A DNA stretch of 16,238 nucleotides from Bifidobacterium breve (lineage in GTDB: Bacteria > Actinomycetota > Actinomycetes > Nanopelagicales > Nanopelagicaceae). The stretch spans positions 1-16,238 of the forward strand of contig CAMBOZ010000023.1 in assembly GCA_945869505.1 (NCBI GenBank). Reading direction: 5' to 3'. This document shows positions 15,831 through 16,238 of this stretch, in pieces (position 1 is the first letter of the stretch; each line of letters opens with the position of its first letter). Made by a program: the position numbers and the translations under genes. The notes under the pieces were generated by a model that was not told the origin of the DNA, searched no databases, and was given only the letters and a program-made list of their open reading frames with translations.

Positions 15831-15836
15831 CCTCCC
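15831..15836 (-). promoter_or_regulatory. Ribosome binding site deciding the dnaB start
   Basis: On the minus strand GGGAGG is 8 nt before the GTG at 15820-15822. It is the strongest Shine-Dalgarno sequence in the window. It fixes the start and shows that dnaB, unlike most genes here, has a 5' leader. Confidence 0.7.
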
Positions 15837-15864
15837 ATCTAGCACTGACAAAAGCGAAAGTGGT

Positions 15865-15940
15865 TGGGGATAAGGGTGTGCACAACTCGGTGGATAACCC
15901 ACTTTTCCTGTGTAAATCCCTGTGTGCGGGGTGTGGGTAA
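15865..15940 (-). promoter_or_regulatory. Cluster of DnaA-box-like 9-mers upstream of dnaB
   Basis: On the minus strand four 9-mers resemble the DnaA box TTATCCACA: TTATCCCCA (15865-15873), TTGTGCACA (15877-15885, fits TTRTNCACA exactly), TTATCCACC (15889-15897) and TTACCCACA (15932-15940). The other three differ from TTATCCACA by one base each. All point the same way, and the first three are spaced exactly 12 bp apart. A weaker plus-strand TTATCCCTA lies at 15992-16000. The cluster starts 43 bp upstream of dnaB. It could be DnaA control of dnaB, a DnaA-titration site, or part of a replication origin; no dnaA or dnaN gene is in the window. Confidence 0.5.
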
Positions 15941-16023
15941 CTCATCGAGTGCTGGCACATTTAGAGGAAAGCGCAGGTCAGGCGGGGGTGTTTATCCCTA
16001 GCCCCTGTGTACGAAAGTAATTT

Positions 16024-16082
16024 CCAACTTCTCATTTGTTGAGATTGGCTCGCTGACTCCTGTTGTTCAACTTTATGTTGGA
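16024..16082 (+). promoter_or_regulatory. Short hairpins in the corA leader
   Basis: CCAA-CT-TCTCA pairs with TGAGATTGG across a 5-nt loop (16024-16048, nine pairs with a 2-nt bulge). A second hairpin TTCAAC/GTTGGA (16066-16082, six pairs with one G-U, 5-nt loop) covers the first three bases of the GGAG ribosome binding site at 16080-16083. The whole 15823-16092 gap otherwise shows only the DnaA-box cluster and no gene. Whether these hairpins lie in a transcript is not known. Confidence 0.25.
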
Positions 16083-16092
16083 GACTAGTCAC

Positions 16093-16238
16093 ATGATCGT
16101 CGACTATGCCTTGTACCAAAATGGCGTGCGCTACACCGAACCATCCAACCTTCCCGAAATGATAAGTAAAGCCAGAAATGGTGATGGTTTTATCTGGCTC
16201 GGGTTGGCTGAACCGACTGAAAATGAATTCCAAAAAGT
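16093..16238 (+). CDS. corA: CorA-like magnesium/cobalt transporter, 5' end only
   Basis: Only the first 48 codons are in the window. The protein begins MIVDYALYQNGVRYTEP, then has FIWLGLAEPTENEFQK at its present end, which matches the start of actinobacterial CorA proteins (a cytoplasmic N-terminal domain with a strand reading F.W..L.EPTE.E). Full proteins run to about 330-370 residues, with two C-terminal helices and a GMN motif that would lie outside the window. The ATG at 16093-16095 has GGAG (16080-16083) 9 nt upstream. It diverges from dnaB across 270 bp. Confidence 0.75.
   Translation, partial: MIVDYALYQNGVRYTEPSNLPEMISKARNGDGFIWLGLAEPTENEFQK

Noticed and set aside
15961..16233. Open frame of 90 codons on the minus strand opposite corA
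   Set aside because: It runs antisense across the CorA start and the leader, and resembles no known protein. The plus-strand CorA frame has family similarity and a Shine-Dalgarno sequence.
1..16238. Mobile element, CRISPR array, prophage, toxin-antitoxin or defence island
   Set aside because: No transposase, integrase, repeat-spacer pattern, att-like repeat or defence-type gene is visible. All genes are ordinary chromosomal families with uniform codon style.

Overview
The window looks like a chromosomal, origin-proximal stretch of a streamlined actinobacterium. The gene content is actinobacterial: a CrgA division protein, a PASTA-domain PknB kinase beside a PP2C phosphatase and a TrpG/PabA gene, a Dcd of the bifunctional mycobacterial type, a FadE5-like acyl-CoA dehydrogenase, and a PhoP/PhoR-like two-component pair. 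Base composition is however only moderately GC (mid-40s percent by eye), intergenic gaps are tiny, and start codons sit directly behind -10 hexamers. That combination best fits the freshwater acI lineage (Nanopelagicales, e.g. Planktophila/Nanopelagicus-like). This placement is an inference from content and style, not a database result.

Layout. (1) 31-3086, minus strand: pheA, serS and a HAD phosphatase form a tight operon (2-nt gap, then a 4-nt overlap), followed by tRNA-Ser(UGA) with its own -10 element. A glycerophosphodiester phosphodiesterase gene (3140-3844) lies just upstream on the same strand. (2) 3877-7165: a PP2C phosphatase and PknB, overlapping by ATGA, converge on trpG/pabA, which diverges from crgA. 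This is the conserved actinobacterial crgA-trpG-pknB-...-pstP block with pknA, pbpA and rodA missing between the phosphatase and the kinase. (3) 7244-9421: OmpR/PhoP-like response regulator and sensor kinase, with a tandem operator-like repeat just upstream. (4) 9418-11509, minus strand: dcd, lemA and htpX. (5) 11598-14380, plus strand: acyl-CoA dehydrogenase and an EamA transporter. (6) 14383-15822, minus strand: dnaB. Then comes a 270-bp gap holding a cluster of DnaA-box-like 9-mers and short hairpins, then the 5' end of a corA-type gene running off the window.

Most genes are housekeeping: amino-acid synthesis, tRNA charging, signalling, dCTP/dUTP metabolism, membrane quality control and replication. 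I see no mobile element, CRISPR array, defence island or obviously foreign gene. The less ordinary signals are in the non-coding bases: a repeated leaderless-promoter architecture (a -10 hexamer followed by 6-7 nt and then ATG/GTG), a PhoP-box-like repeat before the response regulator, the DnaA-box cluster before dnaB, and three convergent gene pairs with no room for a terminator.
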